A stretch of 53,347 nucleotides of DNA, taken from positions 1 to 53,347 of the forward strand of contig LIQL01000156.1 of assembly GCA_001418405.1 (NCBI GenBank), in the 5' to 3' direction. Positions 33,784 to 41,550 of this stretch are shown piece after piece; position 1 is the stretch's first letter; each line of letters starts with the position of its first letter. The translations under genes and the position numbers were made by a program. Under the pieces are notes generated by a model that was not told the origin of the DNA, did no database searches, and worked only from the letters and a program-made list of their open reading frames with translations. The DNA is from Streptomyces diastatochromogenes. Its GTDB lineage: Bacteria; Actinomycetota; Actinomycetes; Streptomycetales; Streptomycetaceae.

Positions 33784-34688
33784 CCGCGGCGTCCGGAATG
33801 CGACTCGGTGCGGTTGTCCTGACCATGGGCAACCGCCCCGAGGAGCTGCGCGCACTGCTGGACTCCGTCGCCCGGCAGGACGGCGACCCGATCGAGGTGG
33901 TGGTGGTCGGCAACGGCGCACCGCTGCCGGAACTGGCCGTGCCCGGGCTGGTCGTGCGGACCGTCGAGCTGCCGGAGAACGTCGGCATCCCGGCCGGCCG
34001 CAACGTCGGCATCGAGGCGTTCAAGGTCGACGGCACCGACGGCTACCGCGTCGACGCCCTCCTCTTCCTCGACGACGACGGGCTGCTGCCCGGGGCGGAC
34101 ACCGCCCGGCTGTGCCGCGAGGCGTTCGCCGCGGATCCGGCGCTGGGCATCATCAGCTTCCGGATCGCCGACCCGGACACCGGGCTGACGCAGCGCCGGC
34201 ACGTCCCGCGGCTGCGCGCCTCCGACCCCATGCGGTCCTCGCGGGTGACCACCTTCCTCGGTGGCGCCAACGCGGTCCGCACGGCGGTGTTCACCCAGGT
34301 CGGCGGCCTGCCCGACGACTTCTTCTACGCCCATGAGGAGACCGACCTGGCCTGGCGCGCGCTGGACGCCGGCTGGTTGGTCGACTACCGGGCGGACCTG
34401 GTCCTGCACCACCCCACCACGGCCCCGGCCCGGCACGCGGTCTACCACCGGATGGTGGCCCGCAACCGGGTCTGGCTGGCCCGTCGCAACCTTCCCGCTC
34501 CGCTGGTTCCGGTCTACCTCGGTGTCTGGCTCCTGCTCACCCTCGCCCGCCGGCCGTCGCTGCCGGGACTCCGGGCCTGGCTGGGCGGCTTCAAGGAGGG
34601 CTGGGCCACCGCGTGCGGTCCCAGGCGTCCCATGAAGTGGGCTACCGTTTGGCGACTGACCCGGTTGGGCCGCCCTCCCATCATCTGA
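33780..34688 (+). CDS. Family 2 glycosyltransferase
   Basis: 302 residues from GTG 33780, which overlaps the previous stop (GTGA). GT-A fold: AVVLTMGNRPEELRALLDSV at the N-terminus, ENVGIPAGRNVGIEA, FLDDDG (the DXD metal/nucleotide motif near residues 97-102), FLGGANAVRTAVF and FYAHEETDLAWR (acceptor-site ED near 186-187). It resembles rhamnosyl/galactofuranosyl-type polymer transferases. A hydrophobic segment at 243-258 may contact the membrane. It likely adds a sugar to the polyol-phosphate or lipid precursor made by the operon. Confidence 0.88.
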   Translation: MTAASGMRLGAVVLTMGNRPEELRALLDSVARQDGDPIEVVVVGNGAPLPELAVPGLVVRTVELPENVGIPAGRNVGIEAFKVDGTDGYRVDALLFLDDDGLLPGADTARLCREAFAADPALGIISFRIADPDTGLTQRRHVPRLRASDPMRSSRVTTFLGGANAVRTAVFTQVGGLPDDFFYAHEETDLAWRALDAGWLVDYRADLVLHHPTTAPARHAVYHRMVARNRVWLARRNLPAPLVPVYLGVWLLLTLARRPSLPGLRAWLGGFKEGWATACGPRRPMKWATVWRLTRLGRPPII

Positions 34689-34758
34689 CAAGCTCGTATC
34701 TGAGAGCATCAGGCGCGAACCGGGGCGTCGTCCCCGGGAGCGCACCTTGAGGACGAAA

Positions 34759-35697
34759 GTGTCAACTGTGAGCGAGACTACGCACGACAGTGCGGTCGCC
34801 ATGAGTGCCCCGCCATCCGCCGACGAAGGACTCACCCCAGTCCAGCGGGCGGAGAAGTACGGACTGGCGCAGAGCGGTGCCCGACCCAGCCTGGCGGAGT
34901 ACGTCAGCCAGCTGTGGGCCCGCCGGCATTTCATTTCCGCCTTCGCCAGCGCCAAGCTGACGGCACAGTTCAGCCAGGCGAAGCTGGGCCAGGTCTGGCA
35001 GGTGGCGACCCCACTGCTGAACGCGCTCGTCTACTACCTCATCTTCGGTCTGCTGATCGGCACCCGGAAGGGCGTCCCGGACTACGTCCCGTTCCTGGTG
35101 ACCGGCGTCTTCATCTTCACCTTCACCCAGAGCTCCGTGATGGCCGGTACGCGGGCGATCTCGGGCAACCTCGGGCTGGTGCGTGCGCTGCACTTCCCGC
35201 GGGCCTGCCTGCCGATCTCGTTCTGCCTCATGCAGCTCCAGCAACTGCTGTTCTCCATGGGCGTGCTGGTGGTCATCCTGCTCGCCTTCGGGCAGCTGCC
35301 CACGTGGTCGTGGCTGCTGGTGCTCCCCGCGCTGGTGCTCCAGTTCGTGTTCAACACCGGCCTGGCGATGATCATGGCCCGGCTCGGCAGCAAGACGCCG
35401 GACCTGGCGCAGCTGATGCCCTTCATCATGCGGACGTGGATGTACGCGTCCGGTGTCATGTTCAGCATCAGCGTGATCCTCCAGGGCAAGCACGTCCCGC
35501 ACTGGGTCGAGGTGCTGCTCTACGCCAACCCCGCCGCGGTCTACATCGACCTGATCCGGTTCGCGCTGATCGACAGCTTCAAGGCCAGCCAGCTCCCGCC
35601 GCACGTGTGGGCGTTCGCGCTGGGCTGGGCGGTGCTGGCGGGCGTCGCGGGCTTCGTGTACTTCTGGAAGGCTGAGGAGCGGTACGGACGTGGCTGA
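34759..35697 (+). CDS. ABC-2 type polysaccharide/teichoic-acid exporter permease (TagG-like)
   Basis: 312 residues from GTG 34759 (GAGGA 5 nt upstream); TTG 34747 and GTG 34768 are alternatives. A cytosolic N-terminus (about 70 residues) includes the amphipathic ARRHFISAFASAKLTAQFSQAKLGQVWQV coupling region, followed by six membrane segments from residue 85 onward, as in TagG/Wzm. PFIMRTWMYASGVMFSI and YANPAAVYIDLIRFALID are conserved C-terminal blocks. Forms the channel for exporting a lipid-linked glycopolymer, with the ATPase encoded next. The gap of 70 nt before this gene contains no hairpin. Confidence 0.9.
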   Translation: MSTVSETTHDSAVAMSAPPSADEGLTPVQRAEKYGLAQSGARPSLAEYVSQLWARRHFISAFASAKLTAQFSQAKLGQVWQVATPLLNALVYYLIFGLLIGTRKGVPDYVPFLVTGVFIFTFTQSSVMAGTRAISGNLGLVRALHFPRACLPISFCLMQLQQLLFSMGVLVVILLAFGQLPTWSWLLVLPALVLQFVFNTGLAMIMARLGSKTPDLAQLMPFIMRTWMYASGVMFSISVILQGKHVPHWVEVLLYANPAAVYIDLIRFALIDSFKASQLPPHVWAFALGWAVLAGVAGFVYFWKAEERYGRG

Positions 35698-36493
35698 GCA
35701 GATGGACGGCGTCCAGCCGACGGAGGCGGCGCAGGAGCGGGTCCCGACCGTGATCGCGGACGAGCTGCACATCGTCTACCGGGTCTACGGCACCGGTACG
35801 GGCAAGGGCAGCGCGACGGCGGCGCTCAACCGCATCATCCGTCGCCGGCCGTCGGTGGGCGTGCGCGAGGTGCACGCGGTGAAGGGCGTCTCCTTCACCG
35901 CCTACAAGGGCGAGTCGATCGGCCTGATCGGTTCGAACGGCTCCGGCAAGTCGACCCTCCTCAAGGCCGTCGCGGGTCTGCTGCCCGCCGAGCGCGGCAA
36001 GGTGTACACCCACGGTCAGCCCTCGCTGCTGGGCGTGAACGCGGCCCTGATGAACGACCTGACCGGCGAGAAGAACGTCGTCCTGGGCGGTCTGGCGATG
36101 GGTATGTCCCGCGAGCAGATCCGCGAGCGCTACGACGAGATCGTCGACTTCTCCGGCATCAACGAGAAGGGCGACTTCATCTCGCTGCCGATGCGCACCT
36201 ATTCGTCCGGCATGGCGGCCCGCCTGCGGTTCTCCATCGCGGCGGCCAAGGATCACGACGTGCTGCTGATCGACGAGGCGCTGGCCACCGGCGACCGGGC
36301 CTTCCAGAAGCGCTCCGAGGCCCGGATCCGCGAGCTGCGCAAGGACGCGGGCACGGTCTTCCTGGTCAGCCACAACAACAAGTCCATCCGCGACACCTGT
36401 GACCGGGTGCTGTGGTTGGAACGGGGCGAACTGCTGATGGACGGCCCGACCGACGAGGTCATCAAGGCGTACGAGAAGGAGACGGGCAAATAG
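35690..36493 (+). CDS. ABC exporter ATPase (TagH-like)
   Basis: 267 residues from GTG 35690, overlapping the permease gene by 8 nt. Walker A GSNGSGKST (about 81-89), signature YSSGMAARL (about 168-176), Walker B VLLIDEAL (about 188-195), and the switch His in LVSHNN. The N-terminal 60 residues ahead of HAVKGVSF (including a NRIIRRRPSVGV stretch) are typical of TagH/Wzt exporters. No C-terminal carbohydrate-binding domain. Last gene of the operon, followed by a terminator. Confidence 0.92.
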   Translation: MAEQMDGVQPTEAAQERVPTVIADELHIVYRVYGTGTGKGSATAALNRIIRRRPSVGVREVHAVKGVSFTAYKGESIGLIGSNGSGKSTLLKAVAGLLPAERGKVYTHGQPSLLGVNAALMNDLTGEKNVVLGGLAMGMSREQIRERYDEIVDFSGINEKGDFISLPMRTYSSGMAARLRFSIAAAKDHDVLLIDEALATGDRAFQKRSEARIRELRKDAGTVFLVSHNNKSIRDTCDRVLWLERGELLMDGPTDEVIKAYEKETGK

Positions 36494-36506
36494 CCCGACC
36501 TTCGCA

Positions 36507-36541
36507 GGAGGCCCCCGCGCACGGTCATGGCGGGGGCCTCC
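36507..36541 (+). terminator. Terminator of the polyol-phosphate/TagGH operon
   Basis: Perfect 12-bp stem 36507-36518 with 36530-36541 and an 11-nt loop, 14 nt after the tagH stop. Confidence 0.8.
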
Positions 36542-36912
36542 GATCGTGAAGGAATGGTCAACTCTGTGGGATCCGGGAACAGTTGCCGCCCGGACTACGT
36601 TGACCGGATCGTTGCCCGAGGCTTCAGTACCCACTCGGACGCGGTCTGGATACACGGCGTAAGCTGTACGGGTACTGAACGGCACAAGTGGTGCAAGTCG
36701 GGCAATGTTCACCCGGGCGAGCGACAGGAGCTCGATCGGAGCGCGTCGCTAGCTGCGGCGTGTCCGAAATGGGATGTTTTGGCTTGGCGGTGTAGAACGG
36801 GAGACGTGACGGCAATGGCTACTGGTTCGCTCCGGCTCCACAACACGCCGGGTAGCCCCCGGTGAGCCGAGGAGACGAGCAGGCGCGTCGCGCCTTCCTC
36901 CGGAGGGTGGCG
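36542..36912 (+). promoter_or_regulatory. Promoter region of the hopanoid operon
   Basis: About 370 bp of lower GC without a credible gene (a 112-codon open frame here has poor codon bias). CGGACG at 36636-36641 and TAAGCT at 36660-36665 with an 18-bp spacer are a plausible promoter. It is bracketed by inverted arms TTCAGTACCC (36623-36632) and GGGTACTGAA (36670-36679), 37 bp apart, so the predicted start site lies in the right arm. This could be a regulated promoter for hpnC onward. Confidence 0.5.
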
Positions 36913-37809
36913 GTGAGTGGCGGGAGGGACCACACGCGCACCGTGCTCGATCAGGCCGCGCACGAGAACTTCCCGGTCGCGCCGTTCTTCCTGCCCCGCG
37001 CCTGGCGCGCCGACCTGATGGCCCTCTACGGCTTCGCCCGCCTCGTCGACGACATCGGCGACGGCGATCTGGCCCCCGGTGGTGGCGACGCCGTCCTCCT
37101 CGGCCTGGACCGCGTCCAGTACGACGACCGCCCGGCGCTGCTCGACGCCCTCGAAGCGGACCTGCACCGGGTCTTCAGCGACCGCGCGCCGGGGCCCAAG
37201 CACCCGCTGATGCGGCGGCTCGGTCCGACCGTGCGGCGCTGCGGGCTGACCCCCGACCCCTTCCTCGGCCTCATCGAGGCCAACCGCCAGGACCAGCGGA
37301 TCAGCCGCTACGCCACCTACGGCGACCTGGCCGCCTACTGCGAGCTGTCCGCCAACCCCGTCGGCCGGCTCGTGCTCGGCGTCACCGGCACCTCCAGTCC
37401 GGAGCGCGTCCGGCTCTCCGACGCCATCTGCACCGCACTCCAGCTCGTCGAGCACATCCAGGACGTGGCCGAGGACCTCGGCCGGGACCGGATCTACCTC
37501 CCCGACGAGGACATGAAGCGCTTCGGCGTCACCGAGGAGGACCTGGCCGCGCCGTCCGGCGGCCCCTCGGTGCGCGCGCTGATCGCCTTCCAGGCGGAGC
37601 GCGCCGGTGAGCTGCTGGACGAGGGCGCCCCGCTGGTGGGGAGCGTGTCCGGCCGGCTGAAGCTGCTGTTGGCCGGCTTCGTCGCCGGCGGGCGCGCCGC
37701 GCTCCAGGCGGTCGCCGCCGCCGATCACGACGTACTCCCTGGACCGCCCAAGCCCACCAAGCTCAGCCTGCTGCGCGAGGTCGGGGCGACACTGCGACGA
37801 GAGGGGTGA
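36913..37809 (+). CDS. hpnC: HpnC, hydroxysqualene synthase
   Basis: 298 residues from GTG 36913, preceded by GGAGG at 6 nt; GTG 36862 would add 17 residues. Trans-isoprenyl diphosphate synthase fold: ENFPVAPFFLPRAWR, LYGFARLVDDIGD (first Asp-rich motif) and LQLVEHIQDVAEDLGRDRIYLP (second). HpnC converts presqualene diphosphate to hydroxysqualene in the three-enzyme HpnCDE route to squalene. It begins the hopanoid operon and overlaps hpnD by 4 nt (GTGA). Confidence 0.94.
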   Translation: MSGGRDHTRTVLDQAAHENFPVAPFFLPRAWRADLMALYGFARLVDDIGDGDLAPGGGDAVLLGLDRVQYDDRPALLDALEADLHRVFSDRAPGPKHPLMRRLGPTVRRCGLTPDPFLGLIEANRQDQRISRYATYGDLAAYCELSANPVGRLVLGVTGTSSPERVRLSDAICTALQLVEHIQDVAEDLGRDRIYLPDEDMKRFGVTEEDLAAPSGGPSVRALIAFQAERAGELLDEGAPLVGSVSGRLKLLLAGFVAGGRAALQAVAAADHDVLPGPPKPTKLSLLREVGATLRREG

Positions 37810-38762
37810 GTCGGACCGTGGAGGCCACCACACAGATGTCCGCGCCGGTGCTCGCTGCGTACCGCTACTGCGAGACGGTCACCGGGCAGCAGGCGCGCAA
37901 CTTCGCGTACGGGATCCGACTGCTGCCGGCCGAGAAGCGGCAGGCGATGTCGGCGCTCTACGCCTTCTCCCGTCGGGTCGACGACATCGGCGACGGCGCC
38001 CTGGCGCCCGAGGCCAAGGGGCGCCGGCTGGAGGACACCCGCGCCCTGCTCGTCCGTATCAAGGACGGCCGGATCGCGGAGGACGACACCGACCCGGTGG
38101 CCGTCGCGCTCGCCGACACCGCCCGGCGCTTCCCCATCCCGCTCGGCGCGCTGGACGAGCTGATCGACGGGGTGCTGGCGGACGTCCGCGGCGAGACCTA
38201 CGAGACCTGGGACGAGCTGAAGGTCTACTGCCGTTGCGTGGCCGGGGCGATCGGCCGGATCTCCCTCGGCGTCTTCGGCACGGTACCGGGCGCACTCGAT
38301 GCCGAACGCGCCCCCGAGTACGCCGATACGCTCGGGCTCGCGCTCCAACTGACCAATATCCTCAGGGATGTTCGCGAGGACGCGGGCAACGGACGGACGT
38401 ACCTCCCGGCCGAGGACCTCGCCAAGTTCGGTTGTTCGGAAGGGTTCCAGGGCGCGGTGCCGCCGCCCGGTGCCGACTTCACCGGCTTGGTGCAGTTCGA
38501 GGTCCGGCGGGCCCGTGCACTCTTCGCCGAGGGCTTCCGGCTGCTGCCGATGCTCGACCGGCGCAGCGGCGCCTGCGTGGCGGCCATGGCCGGTATCTAC
38601 CACCGGCTGTTGACGCGGATCGCCGACGACCCGGCGGCCGTGCTGCGCGGCCGGGTCTCGCTGCCCGGACGGGAGAAGGCGTTCGTCGCGGTGCGTGGGC
38701 TCTCCGGGCTCGACGCGCGGGCGATCGGCCGTCGGCAGGCCGAGAGCAGGAGGCGTGGATGA
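37806..38762 (+). CDS. hpnD: HpnD, presqualene diphosphate synthase
   Basis: 318 residues from GTG 37806. Motifs: LYAFSRRVDDIGDG (first Asp-rich motif, about 55-68), YCRCVAGAIGRISLGVFG, and LQLTNILRDVREDAGNGRTYLP (second, about 181-202). It condenses two farnesyl diphosphates to presqualene diphosphate. Paralogue of hpnC. Its stop overlaps the start of a 35-codon ORF by ATGA, which itself overlaps hpnE in the same way. Confidence 0.94.
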   Translation: MSRTVEATTQMSAPVLAAYRYCETVTGQQARNFAYGIRLLPAEKRQAMSALYAFSRRVDDIGDGALAPEAKGRRLEDTRALLVRIKDGRIAEDDTDPVAVALADTARRFPIPLGALDELIDGVLADVRGETYETWDELKVYCRCVAGAIGRISLGVFGTVPGALDAERAPEYADTLGLALQLTNILRDVREDAGNGRTYLPAEDLAKFGCSEGFQGAVPPPGADFTGLVQFEVRRARALFAEGFRLLPMLDRRSGACVAAMAGIYHRLLTRIADDPAAVLRGRVSLPGREKAFVAVRGLSGLDARAIGRRQAESRRRG

Positions 38763-38866
38763 GGTGCCGGACCGCGTACACCGACCACGGTCCGGAGTCG
38801 GCGCGGCGGGCAACCCTTCGCCGGACAGCGGCGTCCATGGAAGGCGTGAGGGGGAAGAGCACATGA
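38759..38866 (+). CDS. 35-residue small protein bridging hpnD and hpnE (DUF6380-like)
   Basis: Starts at ATG 38759, overlapping the hpnD stop by ATGA, and its TGA overlaps the hpnE ATG by ATGA. AGGAGG lies 5 nt before the start, the best ribosome site in the junction. The product is basic, with ESARRATLRRTAAS in its middle, a pattern I remember from the small Streptomyces family DUF6380 often annotated in hopanoid clusters. No membrane segment or known catalytic motif. Two exact coupling overlaps and the strong ribosome site argue that it is translated and couples hpnD to hpnE. A scaffold or regulator of the squalene-forming enzymes is possible; the function is unknown. Confidence 0.72.
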   Translation: MRCRTAYTDHGPESARRATLRRTAASMEGVRGKST

Positions 38867-40332
38867 CAGTGGGAGCCGCGCTGCCCGGGCGTGCCTCGTC
38901 CCGCCCTTCCGGCCGTCCCGAAGGGGCGGCCGCGGTGGTCATCGGGGGCGGACTGGCGGGCACCACCGCGGCGCTGGCCCTGGCCGACGCCGGCCTGCGG
39001 GTCACGTTGGTGGAGGGCCGGCCGCGCCTCGGCGGGCTGGTCTTCTCGTTCCGCCGCGACTCCGCCGTCGGTCCGCTGACCGTCGACAACGGCCAACACG
39101 TCTACCTGCGCTGCTGCACCGCCTACGGCGACCACCTGGAGCGGCTCGGCGCGGGCCGGCTGGCGCCCCTCCAGGACCGGATGGACGTCCCGGTGCTGGA
39201 CGCCGGGCACGCCGGCGGCCGGCTGCGGCTCGGCCGGCTGCGCCGCACCGGCCTGCCCGTCCCGCTCCACCTGGCCAAGAGCCTCGCGCTGTACCCGCAC
39301 CTCTCGCCGGCCGAACGCGCCGGCGTGGTCCGCGCCACCCTCGCGCTCGGGCGGCTGGACCCGGCCGACCCGGCGCTCGACGCCACCGACTTCGGCAGCT
39401 GGCTGGGTCGCCACGGGCAGAGCCCGCGCGCCGTCGAAGCGCTGTGGGACCTGGTCGGCGTCGCGACCCTCAACGCCACCGCCGGCGACGCCTCGCTGGG
39501 CCTGGCCGCCAAGGTCTTCAAGACCGGGCTGCTCTCCGCCCCCGGTGCCGCCGACATCGGCTGGGCCCGGGCGCCGCTCGGCGACCTCCACGACACCCAC
39601 GCGGCCGCCGCGTTGGGCAAGGCCGGCGTCCGGGTCGCGCTGCGCACCCGGGCGGCCGCGGTCACCCGCGACGACGCCGGCTGGCAGGTCGCGGTGGAGA
39701 ACGGCCCGCACGGCCGGGAGACGCTCACCGCGGACACCGTCGTCCTCGCCGTGCCGCAGCGCGAGGCGCACGCCCTGCTGCCCGACGGCGCGCTGCCCGC
39801 CAAGGAGCGGCTGTTGGAGATCGGCACCGCACCGATCCTCAACGTCCACGTCATCTACGACCGCAAGGTGGTGCGACGCCCGTTCTTCGCCGCGATCGGG
39901 TCCCCGGTCCAGTGGGTCTTCGACCGCACCGAAGCCTCCGGGCTGGCCCGCACCGCCGGCCACGAACGCAGCCAGTACCTCGCCCTGTCGCAGTCGGCCG
40001 CACAGGCGGAGATCGACCAGCCGGTCGCCGCGCTCCGCGCCCGCTACCTCCCCGAGTTGGAGCGGCTGCTGCCGGCCGCCCGGGGCGCCCGGATCCTCGA
40101 TTTCTTCGTCACCCGCGAGCGCACCGCGACCTTCGCGCCCGCACCGGGCGTCGGCCGGCTCCGCCCCGCTGCCCGCACCCAAGTCCCCGGCCTGAACCTG
40201 GCCGGCGCGTGGACCGCCACCGGGTGGCCCGCGACCATGGAGAGCGCCGTCCGCAGCGGCACCGCCGCCGCCCGCGAGGCACTCACCGAACTCGGCGTCC
40301 CCCAGGGCCAGTTGCCTCAGGAGGCGGCATGA
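38863..40332 (+). CDS. hpnE: HpnE, hydroxysqualene dehydroxylase
   Basis: 489 residues from ATG 38863. FAD-binding Rossmann motif VVIGGGLAGTTAALALADAGLRVTLVEG (about 26-53), then RLGGLVFSF and the DNGQHVYLRCC block characteristic of squalene-associated FAD-dependent desaturases. C-terminal LNLAGAWTATGWPATMESAVRSG is the conserved FAD C-terminal motif. HpnE reductively removes the hydroxyl of hydroxysqualene to yield squalene. Overlaps the small ORF upstream and the polyprenyl synthase downstream, each by 4 nt. Confidence 0.93.
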   Translation: MTVGAALPGRASSRPSGRPEGAAAVVIGGGLAGTTAALALADAGLRVTLVEGRPRLGGLVFSFRRDSAVGPLTVDNGQHVYLRCCTAYGDHLERLGAGRLAPLQDRMDVPVLDAGHAGGRLRLGRLRRTGLPVPLHLAKSLALYPHLSPAERAGVVRATLALGRLDPADPALDATDFGSWLGRHGQSPRAVEALWDLVGVATLNATAGDASLGLAAKVFKTGLLSAPGAADIGWARAPLGDLHDTHAAAALGKAGVRVALRTRAAAVTRDDAGWQVAVENGPHGRETLTADTVVLAVPQREAHALLPDGALPAKERLLEIGTAPILNVHVIYDRKVVRRPFFAAIGSPVQWVFDRTEASGLARTAGHERSQYLALSQSAAQAEIDQPVAALRARYLPELERLLPAARGARILDFFVTRERTATFAPAPGVGRLRPAARTQVPGLNLAGAWTATGWPATMESAVRSGTAAAREALTELGVPQGQLPQEAA

Positions 40333-41444
40333 CCAGGCGTACGGGCGCTCGCACGAGCACCAGCACCGGAAACAGAGGAGAAACCGTGGCTTCCCCGGCT
40401 ATCGACACCGCGAGCGTCACCGCGCTGCTGGAGCGCGGGCGGACACTCGCCACTCCCGTGCTGCGTGCCGCCGTGGCCAGGCTCGCCGCTCCCATGGACA
40501 CCGTCGCCGCCTACCACTTCGGTTGGATCGACGCGGAGGGCAACCCCAGCGCCGGTGACAGCGGCAAGGCGGTGCGCCCCGCGCTCGCGCTGCTGTCCGC
40601 CGAGGTCGCGGGCGCCGCCCCGGAGGTCGGGGTGCCCGGTGCGGTCGCCGTCGAGCTCGTGCACAACTTCTCCCTGCTGCACGACGACCTGATGGACGGT
40701 GACGAGCAGCGCCGGCACCGCGACACGGTCTGGAAGGTGCACGGGCCCGCGCAGGCCATCCTGGTCGGCGACGCGCTGTTCGCGCTCGCCAACGAAATAC
40801 TGCTGGAGCTCGGCACGGTCGACGCCGGCCGGGCCACCCGCCGCCTGACGCTGGCCACCCGCAAGCTGATCGACGGTCAGGCGCAGGACATCTCCTACGA
40901 GCACCGCGAGCGGGTCACCGTCGAGGAGTGCCTGGAGATGGAGGGCAACAAGACCGGTGCCCTGCTCGCCTGCGCGGTCTCCATCGGTGCGGTCCTCGGC
41001 GGCGCCGACGACCGCACCGCGGACATCCTGGAGCGGTACGGCTACCACCTCGGCCTCGCCTTCCAGGCCGTCGACGACCTGCTGGGCATCTGGGGCGACC
41101 CGGAGGCCACCGGCAAGCAGACCTGGAGCGACCTGCGCCAGCGCAAGAAGTCGCTGCCGGTCGTCGCCGCGCTCGCGGCTGGTGGGCCCGCCTCCGAGCG
41201 GCTCGCCCGGATCCTGGCCGCCGACGCCAAGAAGAGCGAGACCGAGATCGCCGACTTCACCGAGGAGGAGTTCGCCTCCCGCGCGGCGCTGATCGAGGAG
41301 GCCGGCGGTCGGGAGTGGACCTCCGAGGAGGCCCGCCGCCAGCACGCCACCGCCATCGCCGCACTGGACGAGATCGACATGCCGGAACACCTCCGCGGGC
41401 AGCTCGTCGCGCTCGCGGACTTCGTCGTCGTACGAGAGAGATGA
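40329..41444 (+). CDS. Polyprenyl (probably farnesyl/geranylgeranyl) diphosphate synthase
   Basis: 371 residues from ATG 40329 (AGGAGG 4 nt upstream, ATGA overlap); GTG 40386 with GGAG is a possible internal start. First Asp-rich motif DDLMD at 119-123, second DDLLG...D at 249-257 with Gly at the usual third Asp. GKAVRPAL and the KxSE-like RKKSLP block are typical. In hopanoid clusters this enzyme supplies farnesyl diphosphate to HpnD. Followed by a short ORF and a hairpin before shc. Confidence 0.93.
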   Translation: MTRRTGARTSTSTGNRGETVASPAIDTASVTALLERGRTLATPVLRAAVARLAAPMDTVAAYHFGWIDAEGNPSAGDSGKAVRPALALLSAEVAGAAPEVGVPGAVAVELVHNFSLLHDDLMDGDEQRRHRDTVWKVHGPAQAILVGDALFALANEILLELGTVDAGRATRRLTLATRKLIDGQAQDISYEHRERVTVEECLEMEGNKTGALLACAVSIGAVLGGADDRTADILERYGYHLGLAFQAVDDLLGIWGDPEATGKQTWSDLRQRKKSLPVVAALAAGGPASERLARILAADAKKSETEIADFTEEEFASRAALIEEAGGREWTSEEARRQHATAIAALDEIDMPEHLRGQLVALADFVVVRER

Positions 41445-41464
41445 TGACCATCAACACGCTATAG
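41441..41464 (+). CDS. Seven-codon mini-ORF before shc
   Basis: ATG 41441 overlaps the preceding TGA by ATGA and reads MMTINTL then TAG. GAGAGAG precedes it. A perfect 11-bp hairpin starts 12 nt after its stop. It may be a leader peptide that tunes shc expression, or chance. Confidence 0.25.
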   Translation: MMTINTL

Positions 41465-41475
41465 ATCGCAGTCGC

Positions 41476-41502
41476 CGGCCGACGCCGTCCGGGCGTCGGC
41501 CG
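41476..41502 (+). terminator. Intra-operon hairpin before shc
   Basis: CGGCCGACGCC at 41476-41486 pairs perfectly with 41492-41502 (5-nt loop). It lies inside the hopanoid operon, so it could attenuate or process the transcript rather than end it. Confidence 0.5.
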
Positions 41503-41550
41503 ACGGAATCCCTGAGCACGCATTGACAGTTCACTGCAGAAGGGGAAGCC

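Noticed and set aside
36527..36865. 112-codon open frame in the hopanoid promoter region
   Set aside because: Codon usage lacks the strong third-position GC bias, there is no ribosome site, and it overlaps a terminator and a likely promoter.
38863..41444. Possible carotenoid rather than hopanoid pathway (squalene/phytoene-synthase-like plus FAD desaturase genes)
   Set aside because: The set hpnC-hpnD-hpnE with shc, hpnG and hpnH is specific to hopanoids; no lycopene cyclase or crtI-type gene is present.
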